A DNA stretch of 64,000 nucleotides. It comes from Oryzias latipes (Eukaryota; Chordata; Actinopteri; Beloniformes; Adrianichthyidae). Position 1 is the stretch's first letter. The number at the start of each line of letters is the position of its first letter. Both the position numbers and the translations under genes were made by a program. Positions 1 to 11,500 of this stretch are shown piece after piece. The DNA is taken from the NCBI RefSeq assembly GCF_002234675.1, contig NC_019867.2:1940001-2004000 (forward strand). The letters run 5' to 3'. The notes below the pieces were generated by a model. That model was not told the DNA's origin. It did no database searches and was given only the letters and a program-made list of their open reading frames with translations.

Positions 1-276
1 GTCTGGCCTTCAGGATCCCCACCGAGTCCAGGCTCTTACCTTCAGGAAGAACTCAGGTCCATTCAGATCTGAAACAGTCGATGGCCACCAGAGAACGGCG
101 GTCACACTGCCAAACCCCCCCCAAGCTGGACATGTGATCCAGGGAGGAGCTTCAGGCCCGCTGGACCCAGGAGAGGCTGGAGGGGGGGGGGGGGGGGACA
201 AACAACTTTCTCTGGTGTGGAGAAATAATGAGAAGAATGGAAACCCGTCAGGAATCAAACCTGCAGCGGCAGAAGT

Positions 277-282
277 TTTATT
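277..282 (-). terminator. Polyadenylation signal of poli
   Basis: An AATAAA hexamer on the minus strand lies about 115 bases downstream of the poli stop codon at 396. It is the first canonical signal after the stop, so the 3' UTR is probably short. Transcript ends were not available to confirm it. Confidence 0.6.
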
Positions 283-395
283 TTGAAATGGTTGGACACG
301 GCGTTTGGTTACAGACTTTTGTTCCAGATCCGTTCTGTTTTTTTTTTTTAAACGTTCCTCCTGACAGACGGTCACATGGATCGACTCCACCTCCT

Positions 396-3300
396 CTAAC
401 TCCGCTTGAAATACTTCAGCAGGTTGTTGTGCTGACTGCTCCCCCCCACAGCTTTTGGGTCTTTGCCCTGCGAGCGCCTGCCAGAACCTTTGGAGGACGG
501 GACCTTCAGAACCGGCTTCTGCTGCCTCCACTCGGACCTCAGCTCCCTTTGAATTCCAAGCGGGAGTTGGGAAAACACCAGAGGATCCACGTTTCCCGGC
601 AGCTCGCGGTCGGATGACGGAGGAAACGCCGCTCGCTCTGTGAGGGTTCTCGTTCCCGCGAGCCGCTCTGGACCCACAGCCGTCGCTGGGTCGGCTGGAC
701 TGGGATCCTTCCAGAATTTGTTTCCCTCCGAGTCCGTGAAGGTCTTTGGAGGTTTGTTTGTAGGTAAACGGAGAGCATCAGCGATGGAGGGGCAGGTGGA
801 GGAGTTTAGGTGAGCAGAACCTAAAAGCTCCTTCTGGATCTCCTCTGGAAGGGCGCCGAACACCTCTGGGTCAACATCTGCTGGCAGTCTCTGTGACGGA
901 GTTCTGGTGGCTTCATTAAAACCGCATCCTTGTGTGCTGCGGGGAATGTCTGTCCTCTCTAGAAGAGTCTCAAAGAAGCTCTGGTTCCTCTCCAAGCCAC
1001 CGAACTCCCCCTCAGAGCCTGAAGAGCTTCCTGTGGGGGCTGGAGGAACGCCATGACCCGAGCGGCGACCATCGATACTCGGAGCCGAGTCCTGCAGCGG
1101 GAAGAGCAGAAGAGGAGGAGCTCAGACGATTCCAGGAACCACATTGTTGGGAGTTTTGGTTTAATAAAGAGGTTCATTTAGCTAAAATCATTCACCTCTC
1201 CAATCACCACAGGTGGGCCCCAGGGTTCTGTCCTGGGGCCCCTTCTCTTCATCATCTACCTCCTCCCCCTCTGTCACATGTTTCGGAAACACAACATGCA
1301 TTTTCACTGCCATGCCGACGACACCCGGCTCTACACCTCATCCAAACCTGGCTCTACTTTCCACCTTCTTCACTCTCTAAATCCTGGTTAACTGCAAATT
1401 TCCTTAAATTAAATTGCAATCAGACCGAACTCCTGGCACTAAATCCACTCTCAGCAGAGTTGGTCATTTCTCTCTCTCCTTCGACATTTCCTCCATATTT
1501 CCCTCCCCTCAGGTTAAGAGTCTGGGTGTCCTCCTTGATAGCACTCTCTCATTCACCGCCCACATCAGTGACATCACCCACTCCGCTTACTTCCATCTTT
1601 GTAACATTCGTCGTCCCCGTCCCGCTCTCCCCCCTCCCTCCACAGCTGTCCTAGTCCACAGTCTCTTCATCCCGCATCGATTACTGTAACTCCCTTCTCT
1701 CTGGACTTCCACTAAAAACCCTCCGTAAGCTTCAACTGGTTTAAAACTCAGCTGCTGGAATAATAACCCAAACCCCCCCCCATTCACCACATTACACCCG
1801 TCTTACAGCAGCTTCACTGGTTACCAGTACCTCACCGGATCACCTACAAAATCCTCATCTTAACCTTAAAGCCCCCCACAGCCTCACCCCTCCGTATCTT
1901 TCAGAGCTCCTGACTGTTTTACCCCCTTCCTCTGACTGGCTGTCCCACGACCACGTCTACTTACCATGGGGGGGGTCGGGCATTCAGCCGCTCTGCCCCA
2001 CAACTCTGGAACTCCCTCCCCTCTGATCTACAAAATATGGACTCCCTCTTTCAGTTTTCTAAACACCTCAAAACTCCCCTTTTGCGTCACGCATTCAGCT
2101 CATAATATTTAAATTGCTGTTTTTAACTGTTAAAATATTTTGTGTTCTGGAGCTTTATTGTTGTATTTTTATGTTTTTACATACTTTTGTACTGTGAGGC
2201 GACCTTGAGTGTATATAAATAAAATGTATTATTATTTATTACTAAAAGCGCAAAAATAAAAACCCTGAAAGTTTTGGAAATGATTCATTTAACTATAATT
2301 TGGTAATAAAAACAATCATTTTCCAGCATTTGGCTGCTATTTTTTGTCAACTTACAGGAAAAAAATGTTTTGTTGGTTTTTAAATGCAATAATTTAAAAT
2401 GTCATCAAAAAGTTTCACTTTTGTTTCGTTAAAATTTCTCAAAAAAAAAAAAACAATCACAAAAAGCTGGTTTTCAATCAAATTCAAACCAAATGAAAAC
2501 ATAAAATCGATAGTTAGTCGTATTTTTATAAAAGCTGACCCCTGAATAAGAAATGATTCTAAATTTTTTCACAGGTAAACATCCAGAATGAAAACCGCCT
2601 TCATCTAACAGCAGCTGGGATAGGCTCCAGCAACCCTCTCATCCTTCTAAAGACAGATTGATAAATGATGGATGGATGGATGAACACTCGGCCTTCAGCT
2701 GCTTATAAGAGTCCAAACTATTGAAAAAGCAGAATCCATGTCAGACTTTTCATGACGTAAAAACTCAAGGTTTTGGAAGGTAAAGAACAGAAACCTGATT
2801 CTGGGAGCGCCGTGGGAAAAAGGCGGTGATGGCGCCCTTCCCACCGGCGCCGGCGGCTCTGCTCTGCAGGTTGCTGAAGCAGACGTTGATGAGCGTCAGG
2901 TGGAAGGCGGAGCCGCCGTCCACCATCTTATGGAAGAGCTTCATGGCCAAAGAGACGAGCGGGAGGACGGCGTCCTCGGTGGCGCCTGAGCAGGAAGGAG
3001 CAGACGTTCGTGAAGGAAACCGATCATTCAAGAAGAGTTTGAGAAAAACTCAGAGAAACAAAACTGAAATATAACATCCATGTTCAGTTAAAAAAAATGA
3101 ATTCTTAGATTTTTGGTGAAAGGAATCCAACCGTGTTTTCATTTTAATGGATTATTTCTCTGTTTCCATCACTAAATCAGATGAGAGACGATCATCTGGT
3201 TCTGTTGGGCTATTAGAGACCAAAGACGAGAAAATCTAAAGAATAAGAGCATGAATTCAGACGGAGCAGTAACGGTTTATCTTTGCTCAGAAATGAGGCC

Positions 3301-6300
3301 ACTCTGGAAGGTTCACGATGGAAAACATCCCAACGTTTCAGGTCACATCCACATATCAGTATTTGTGTGTGTTACAGTTGTGCGAGTGACCGCTTTTATT
3401 TTGAAAATACTCATCCGAAGAACTCATTTATAGATTTGGGCGATTCAAGGATCTCTTTGTTTTGTATCTTTGAGGGAAATTCCAAAAACTTTTTCAGATC
3501 ACACTTCCAATTTTCTAGTGAAGATTGATGTTTCGCCTTCAAAGGGTTTCAGAATAAAAGCACAACATTTATCACAGAATCTTTCTGAAGAGCCGGCCCA
3601 CCAGAGAGGATCTTCTGCCCCAGGTGACTCGGGATGGGGCACTGCCGGCTCTCCCGGCTGAACCACTTGTTGGTTGGCGTGTATCTGCGGATGGTGAGCC
3701 GGAAGGTTTGAGGCTGCCTGCCGTCCTTCTGCATCCTTTTTCGCCAAAATAAAAGACCGAAATGTTAGGAGGAGCAAAGCGCTGGCACATGGTGGGCGGT
3801 GAGGGCAGCTGGAGCTGCTTTGACCTTTCCACCAGACGGCTGAGGAGCTGCTGGATCTTCTCCACCACTTCGGCCTCGGAGCTCATCTTCTTGAAGGAAT
3901 CTTCATCGCTGAGAGACTGAAGCACAAAACACGACAGGAGTTTTTAGATGAAGCTTCAGTTCTTCATTCACTCCTTTGAACCTCAATAAAATAAAATCAT
4001 ATAGAAAATAATGTAATAGAAAACAGTGTCAATAAATCTATTTGTTTGCTCCTCAATCAACAATGAAACTCTTTAAGTATCAGAATCACAGAAACAAGAC
4101 TTTTATTTTGTAAGAAAAGTAAAAATGATGTCGTTAACTCGGGTGATTTTGGGATCAAAAATAATTCCAGGCAAAAAAATTTAAAGAAATATTTAACAAG
4201 AATATTAAAGGGGTGATTATTCAAATAAAAACTTTAGAAAAAGTATAAATATAAACTATATGTACATATATATATTAGCCCTGATGTTAATGCTAAATAG
4301 AAAAAGTGGCCCCAGGATGGAGCCTTGGGGAACTCCACATATAATTTCTGCTAGCTCAGATGTGAAATTACCAATGGACAAATGCCGCACTGAGATCAAA
4401 AACAACCAGAACTGACACATTTCCTTTGTCTGTGTTCAATCAGATATCATTCGTTTTATCATATTAAAGTCATTTAAAAAAGAAAAAAAACTGTGTGGTA
4501 TATATTTTACTTTTTTGATCTAATCAAAGTCTGTATTTTTGTCAGAAGCTCAGCGAATGTCCCGACTCACCTGGGGAGCCCCGCTGGGGGTGACAGGTGA
4601 GTCATCAACACCCAGGGAGAGATTCCTCAGGCGCCGAGCAACAGCGCCTCCGAACTCCTTCACCAAGTCAGGCAGTGGGAGGAGCTGCAGGTCCTTCACG
4701 CTAACCACGCCCAGCTGGTGGAGTTTTTTAGCCGTTTGATGCCCCACACCTGAGGGCAGCGTCCAGGTTGAACAGTTTCTCAAACACGCCACAGGTTTGC
4801 TTTTTAGGAGGCCATCTTTCCGTACCTGGAACTTTCCGAACTCCGCCCAGTGACTCCATGATGTGGCCGACGTCCTCCGGCAGCAGGACCGTCTGCTGGT
4901 TGGGCTTGAAGGTGCCTGAAACCAGCTTGGCCAGCAGCTTGTTGGTGGCGACGCCGGCGCAGCCCGTCAGGCCCAGTCTGCTGTGGACCGCGTCCCTCAG
5001 CTCGGCCGCGATGTAGGAGCCCAAAGCCAGCCGCGGGTGGTCGCTGCCGCTGATCTCTGCGTCTGCACAGAGGCATGGCGTTCTGCAAAAAACGGACCGC
5101 TTGCAGGAAAGAAACCGAGATTCTCATGCAAATATCCTGATTTGCAAGTTCCTCTCAGTTTCCTGACAGCGACGGTTTGCAGCAGCGATGCGAGTCCAAC
5201 TCACTGGAAGGGTTGTAGACGTGTCCAGAAAACGAATATCCTTCAGGCGGCGGCGTCTCCTTCATCCGCCTTTCCACCATCTCTGTGACGTCCATGAAGT
5301 TTTCGTCAAAGCCAAGTCTCTCCACCAAAGGACAGAAAGACGACAGCAGCTCTGAGAGGAGGAAAACGGCAGGTAAAGTCAATCAGAGTCTCAGGATCGC
5401 TCTTCTCCACAATCTGATCCTGTAGATCTGTTTTTAATTAGCCTAAGAACGGCTCCAGATTCCTGCCTGTCACTTGATGGGAAGCCTCTCTGTAGAGCGT
5501 CAGGTCTTCTCCTCGGACCAGAACCAGCTCTGGACATTTTTCTTTGGCATCGGTTACAGACATCAGCTTGGTGACGCCGCGCTCCCTCGCCACGTAATTA
5601 CAGGTGACGATGATGTACTTCTGCTGGATGCCTGAGGACACAGACGTCATCGTTTGAGCAACTTTAAATTCTAAGAGGTATATAACTAAGTCACACCTGG
5701 ATACTGAGTTTTGCTCTGAGATTTCCTATCTGTTACAATGTATTGTTCGTCCTTTAAATTAAGTTTATACATTTATGTTTAACAAAGTTTTGTTCCTGTG
5801 TTTTTGCTTTAATCCAGTTTATTCCAGATTGCTCTAGTGCGGTTAATCTGGAATTTAAAACAGAAAAAAGTAAACTAAATAAATACTTATCTGTACATAA
5901 ATACATTAGAACTTAGGGTTATTTGCTATGAAACAACTGGAAAAAACCTTTAAAGAAAAAGATGGTATAGAAATATACACAAATATATTTATAGACACAC
6001 ATGTAGCCTACATTAATCTCCATATAAATATATCCACATGTTAATGAGGTCATTATAATTACCTTTAATTATACACAGAAATATTAAAAACTACACTTAA
6101 TCCATTAAATATTAAATGTCAAATGGAAATAAATTTATTATTTAGTGGGGAAGTGCAATTATATAATGTCCATAAATGGTCATAACGGTAAAATGTCATC
6201 TAAATGGAATAAAATGAAGAAGAAAAAAACTCCATGAAAGGCGGGAATCTGAAATCAAAAAAGAAAACTGCAGCAGAAACAAGAAAACGGTGGAAAATTG

Positions 6301-6601
6301 CCTAAAACAGAGAATTTACCTAAAGGAACCTCCCTCAGAGAAGGATCTCTGATCATCTCCACCTGAGCGTAGAAACAGTCCAGGTCAAAGTGGAGAATTA
6401 CTCTGTGAGGAGCTCCTGGAGGATTATTTACGCTCCATCCTGAAAACGGAGACACAACTGAAGTTCATGACAGCCGCGAGCTCCGACACGGGCTAGCTTA
6501 AAGCTTCAGAGTTTACCGGAAGTGGCGGGTTCTTCTGGACCCGTGAACTGGCTCCTCCACTGGCCATCGTCTCCGTCCATCTCTTCATCGCTGCTGTCCA
6601 T
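396..6601 (-). CDS. poli: DNA polymerase iota, 10 exons
   Basis: This is a Y-family translesion DNA polymerase that acts in the nucleus on damaged templates. Exons, in gene order: 6517-6601, 6320-6439, 5467-5631, 5205-5351, 4826-5062, 4571-4749, 3825-3916, 3602-3735, 2795-2985 and 396-1091. They join in phase to 2046 nt, about 681 aa, slightly shorter than human POLI. Visible motifs are the metal-binding [14 protein letters not shown] near the N-terminus, the [15 protein letters not shown] palm motif with catalytic D-E, the helix-hairpin-helix segment [21 protein letters not shown], and a little-finger region ending in [19 protein letters not shown]-binding (PIP)-like KGAITAFF lies at 2813-2839. 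Two ubiquitin-binding motifs are in the last exon ([17 protein letters not shown] and [16 protein letters not shown]). The start [13 protein letters not shown] is the first ATG of a short acidic exon. Intron 3 appears to use a GC donor. Identification is very secure; exon edges rest on splice consensus and phase. Confidence 0.96.
1200..2240 (+). mobile_element. L2-like LINE 3' fragment in poli intron 9
   Basis: The plus strand carries a decayed reverse transcriptase end, antisense to poli. Recognisable pieces, broken by frameshifts, are a GxVLGPLLF-like start near 1205, then [12 protein letters not shown], then [20 protein letters not shown] (ORF 1414-1689), then [22 protein letters not shown] and [16 protein letters not shown]. 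It ends in an L2-style 3' tail with GCGACCTTGAGTG and AATAAAATGTATTATTATT at about 2197-2240. The 5' half is missing. Assignment to the L2 clade (fish Maui-like) is from recalled family features. Confidence 0.8.
2605..2685 (+). repeat. Fragment of abundant fish interspersed repeat
   Basis: The string AGCTGGGATAGGCTCCAGCA followed by a GATGGATGGATGG run is the characteristic end of a very common vertebrate/fish dispersed repeat. Only about 80 bases are present, inside poli intron 9. A longer relative occurs near 52260-52610. Confidence 0.6.
4280..4480 (+). repeat. Fish interspersed repeat fragment in poli intron 6
   Basis: The segment contains CCTTGGGGAACTCCACAT and nearby text that resembles a common teleost repeat. 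A second, differently truncated fragment with related text (GCGTATCATCTGCATAACAG) occurs near 46190-46360. It is non-coding here and the class is not certain. Confidence 0.45.
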
Positions 6602-6777
6602 TTTATTTATGAGTCTAAAGTTTGTAAAAACATCTGAAGTGTAAAAGATTCAGCCAGGGTTCTTCTTCTGTGGTTGAAATAGCGGCGCCAAAACAGCTAA
6701 GAAGCTCATTACCGCCACCAACTGGTGTGGAAGACGAACCTGGATTTCCTATTTCCCCCCTCCTTAAGAAAGCCATG

Positions 6778-7640
<863 letters not shown>

Positions 7641-7999
7641 GTATGAAAGTATGGAAACATTTTGCATTTAATTAAAACAAGCAAACAAACACAAAAAACG
7701 TTTCATGTATTAAAAAAAAATCTAAAACATATTATAAAAGAAAAGAAGAACACATTTTCTGCTCATCTTATAATTTCCATGAGCAGATGAGGTTAGAGCC
7801 CAGCCTGTTTGTAGTTCTTAAACATGTTCGAATGAAAATGTGGAAAAGATTTGAATGATCTTTTTTCATTTACAATTGAATGCAATACACTTTAAAAAAA
7901 AAAATTATCTTACGATCCACTGGGGAAAAAAAACGCAAACAAAAGTATCCCGAAAAACCTCAGATTCTCTTTTTCAAATGAATGCAATATGATTTCATA

Positions 8000-8210
8000 A
8001 TTATGATGGAGTTTTAGGGCCACCCAAAACAAAAGTAGTATTACGAGATTTAAAGTCCTACTTTTTTATCCTAAATTTGCGGATTACTTTTTTCTAACAA
8101 ATTTAGGAATATTCATGGTAATATTTCCTCTTGTTTTAATCACGACTTTAAAGTTTTTTTTTTTTTTTTTTTTTTTGTAAACTGGCCCTAAAACTCAGTC
8201 GTACATAATT
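8000..8210. mobile_element. MITE with GAGTTTTAGGGCCA terminal inverted repeats
   Basis: GAGTTTTAGGGCCA at 8009-8022 is repeated exactly in inverse orientation at 8183-8196, and the similarity extends outward to AATTATG on both sides. The roughly 210-bp interior is non-coding and includes a T22-type tract near 8155-8176. This is the form of a short non-autonomous DNA transposon. It sits about 250 bp upstream of the rexo1 TATA box. Confidence 0.7.
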
Positions 8211-8456
8211 TTTACTTTTTTTTTAAAACTAACTGTTCCGGACACGGACATTTTTTGTGTTTTGGTAATTTTTTAATTGCTGATCAGTTTTCTTGCATTT
8301 AAAGTTTCTTAAATTTTGTTAAAGTCGGGAGGAGAAATAAATATTTCTGTTTTCAGATCAAAATCTACAATTGATTTTATAAAAATTAACAACGTGACAG
8401 AAGAGCAGTTTTATATTCAAACCCTGATTTTAGGGGTGGGAGGGTGGCGGAAGGCC

Positions 8457-8500
8457 TATAAAAGGAGGACTGACGTCAGCTGAAGACTGCAGGTGAGTCA
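8457..8500 (+). promoter_or_regulatory. rexo1 core promoter: TATA box, CRE and AP-1 sites
   Basis: TATAAAAG at 8457-8464 is followed by a perfect palindromic cAMP-response element TGACGTCA at 8471-8478 and an AP-1-type TGAGTCA at 8494-8500. The inferred start ATG is 81 bases further on at 8581. Spacing would place transcription initiation near 8485-8490, so the CRE would lie just upstream of, and the AP-1 site just downstream of, the start. Function is inferred from motifs only. Confidence 0.65.
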
Positions 8501-8580
8501 CACACCTGTCTGATCAGCTCATTAACAAGGGTGTGTGTGCTTTCCTCCGGTTCTGGCCGGGTCCGTCCAGGTTTTCGCCC

Positions 8581-11500
8581 ATGTTCCCGTCGTCCGGACT
8601 CTTCGCTGGGATCACGTGTCCCGTCGCGCGGCGTGGACGCTGTCAGCGGCCGCACTGTTTCTACGGGCACGCGGCGGCGGACGCGTCCGGCCTTCACGAC
8701 TCCTCCATCGTGGATTTAACAGGTCGGTGATCGGTCTCCGTTATCTCACCGACCGTCGTTCCTTTAACGTGATATTTTAAGTTAAACGGATTAAAAGTTA
8801 TACATATAAAAGTTCAAGAACGGATTTTATTTAAGTGTGTTTATTTTTATCTAAACATTTATTTATGTATGCTCTTTTAATTTAACTGTTTGGATTTTTT
8901 TTATCTGTAGTTAATGGTTATGGTGAGGTAGTCAGTAGTTCCTTTCATAAAGTATCAAAATAAGTGAAATGTCAAACCTAAGTTTACTTAATGATTTAAT
9001 AGCTTAAATTATTAAAGTATGCTAAGTTTTTATTTATTTAAGCTATTTATTCTATTTTGTTCATTTTATTAAATGTTGCAAAATTTTAAGCTTAGAGGAT
9101 CAAATTTTTTTTTTTAATTTGAGATTATATATCTTTTTTAAATTTGAGTAGCAAAAAATGTAAGATGCCAATTCTACCATATTCTTTAAATTAAGGTCAC
9201 ATGGTTAAAAAACTGAGTTTCATCCTTGAAATATTTTTCTGAAAAGTTCTTTGGAGCTGTCAGACCTGAATTTATGCCATGAATACTTTAAAAAAGTAAT
9301 AGAAATCCCAACCGTTTTGTTAATTCCTCTTCCAGGAGAAGATTCCGACGGTCCTCATGCAGCCCGTGGCGCTCCTGTGAACAGAGAGCTCTCAGACCAC
9401 TGCTTCCATGAGCTGGAGAGGCTCAACAAGGAGATCGAGAGCGTGAGGCACGAGGTGGAGCGGGAGCAACGGCGCCTGTCCAGCTACACCTCGAAAAGTG
9501 CCGACAGGAGCAGCACGCCAACGTACGAGAGCCGGGGCTTTCATGGACCGCCGTCGTCTGCAGAGCAGAAGAACCCCGTCCCAACAAGGAAGTACCTGGT
9601 GGACAACTCCAGACCAAGAACCGATTTAGAATATGACCCTTTGTCCAACTTCTCTGCTGCCTTACGCTCGTACAGCTCTTCAGGAAAGAAAAGTAAAATC
9701 CAGCAAGAGTGGAGAAGATCCACGCCTGAAGCAAAAGAACTTGCTGCTCCAGCTTCTGGGTTTTCATCTCTGGAGCTCCTGGAGGACGCCACGGAAGACA
9801 GTGTTCTGGTTATCGACGAGGTTTCTGTGCCTGAAGACTCGAATGGCCGGGTTTCTGCTGGAAGTAAACCTCCGCCGTGTGCGGAGGAAACTGTGAAGGA
9901 GCTCCAGATGATGACCGCCACGATCGACTCTTCTCACACGAGCCTCAAAAACCTGGAGGAGACCCATCGGCGTCTCGTTTGTGGTACTGCAGCCGCCAAA
10001 CAAACCTGCTCAGCTGATGGAACCGCAGGTTCCCCGGACCCGGATGTTCCGAGCGGGAGCCGTCCAGCGCCTGAGCCGCCTGGCAGTGCCGAGAAAACGC
10101 AGATCCAGCAGCCTCCGACTCCAGCTGGTCGCTCGGCTCGTGCTTCAGGTCACGGCGGCACACCTGGACGAAGCTCGGCGCCTTCGCCACGACCCAAAAC
10201 GCCGCCTGTTGGATCCCGGCAGCCCGCAGAAGCTGCTCCACCCGCGGGACGACCTCCCACTTCCACCGTTTCAATGTCTGAAGATTTGAGAACAGAGTCA
10301 TCTGGACCTGCTGCCAAAACTATCATCGAGATCAACTCCAGCCCTGAAGATGATGATGATGATGATGATGGAGAGGAAGATGACGACCACAGGTATTCGG
10401 ATGTGGAGCTGTCGGACAGTGACCCGATGGAGGAGTGCTACAGGATCTTCATGGAGGCAAACAACCAGGACTATCCTGACGCGTCTGTGAGTTTGCCGCC
10501 AGCCGGATAAGCTCTCTAAGCTAAAGACGAAATCATTTTTGTGCATAAAAATGTCTTTTTTCCAGTTGGAAGATGATGCGGAGAAGCTGCAGATAAATGT
10601 GGGACTTCAGGCGTCTGCAGGGAAGAAGAGGGTCGCCCACGACGACAGAAACCCAGAGGTAGAAATGACAGACATGACTTCTCCTCCGAGGGTTTTAGAA
10701 GGATTAAAACGTCCTCGTCTGACGTCCTAAGCAACCGCAGGCGAAGAGCAGGCCGCAGCCGCAGGTTCTGGTTCCCCTCCGGGAGCCACCGGCGCCGACG
10801 TACGGCGCACGGGCCTCCGTCTCGAGGATCCAGCAGGTGCAGCAGAGGGCCTCCATGCTGACGGCGTCGGTGAAGGCCGGCCAAGCTTTTGTTTCTGCCA
10901 TGACCCAGAGGAGCCAGGAAGAGATCAGGGCGGCACACGCGTTGGCTCCGCCTCCGGCACACCTGCAGTCTGCTGCTCTGCAGCACGGTAAGGATGTAGC
11001 GACAAAAGCGTCTGTTTTCAAATGTGAGCGCAGTCTCTGTATGCGATGGAGCGCTGGTTTTCAACCTTTACTAGAACATGGACCGGTTTAGTGTCAGGCA
11101 ATGTTCTAACGGACCGGTCCAAACCATTTTTCCAAAAAAATTTTATGTGAAAAAATATTTCACATAGAAATTATTCTACGTGAAATTTTCTGTAAAGGGT
11201 CTATCAGAATTTCAAATATATCCATATATATGATGATATCTTACCTTTGGCACACCTACCCGGAAGTGATGCGACTCGGTCTCTGAGGCTCCGCCTCTCG
11301 CTCCTTGTGGGTGCCGCCCATTTCATGACGTCGTCTTAAAGCCGGGCTCGGCAGCGTTTCTGCGTTTCTCCCATGAAAACAAACATCTGAACATCTTTTG
11401 CTGAGATGGATGTAGATGCATATCAGTGCATTAAAATGTAACTTTCCTCCACAGCTTATGTGAACTACATACCAGTCGGGACGGCAGTCATCGAAGTGGG

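Noticed and set aside
10-531. 173-aa minus-strand frame at the left edge
   Set aside because: It overlaps the poli stop and last exon in another frame and runs across G-tract and repeat-like sequence; there is no domain or splice support.
8476-8697. Minus-strand frame over the rexo1 promoter and first exon
   Set aside because: Shadow of the plus-strand zinc-motif exon; the plus strand has the domain, promoter and splice sites.
9423-10546. Several minus- and plus-strand frames within rexo1 exon 2
   Set aside because: Out-of-frame or antisense shadows of a long GC-rich coding exon; no recognisable domains.
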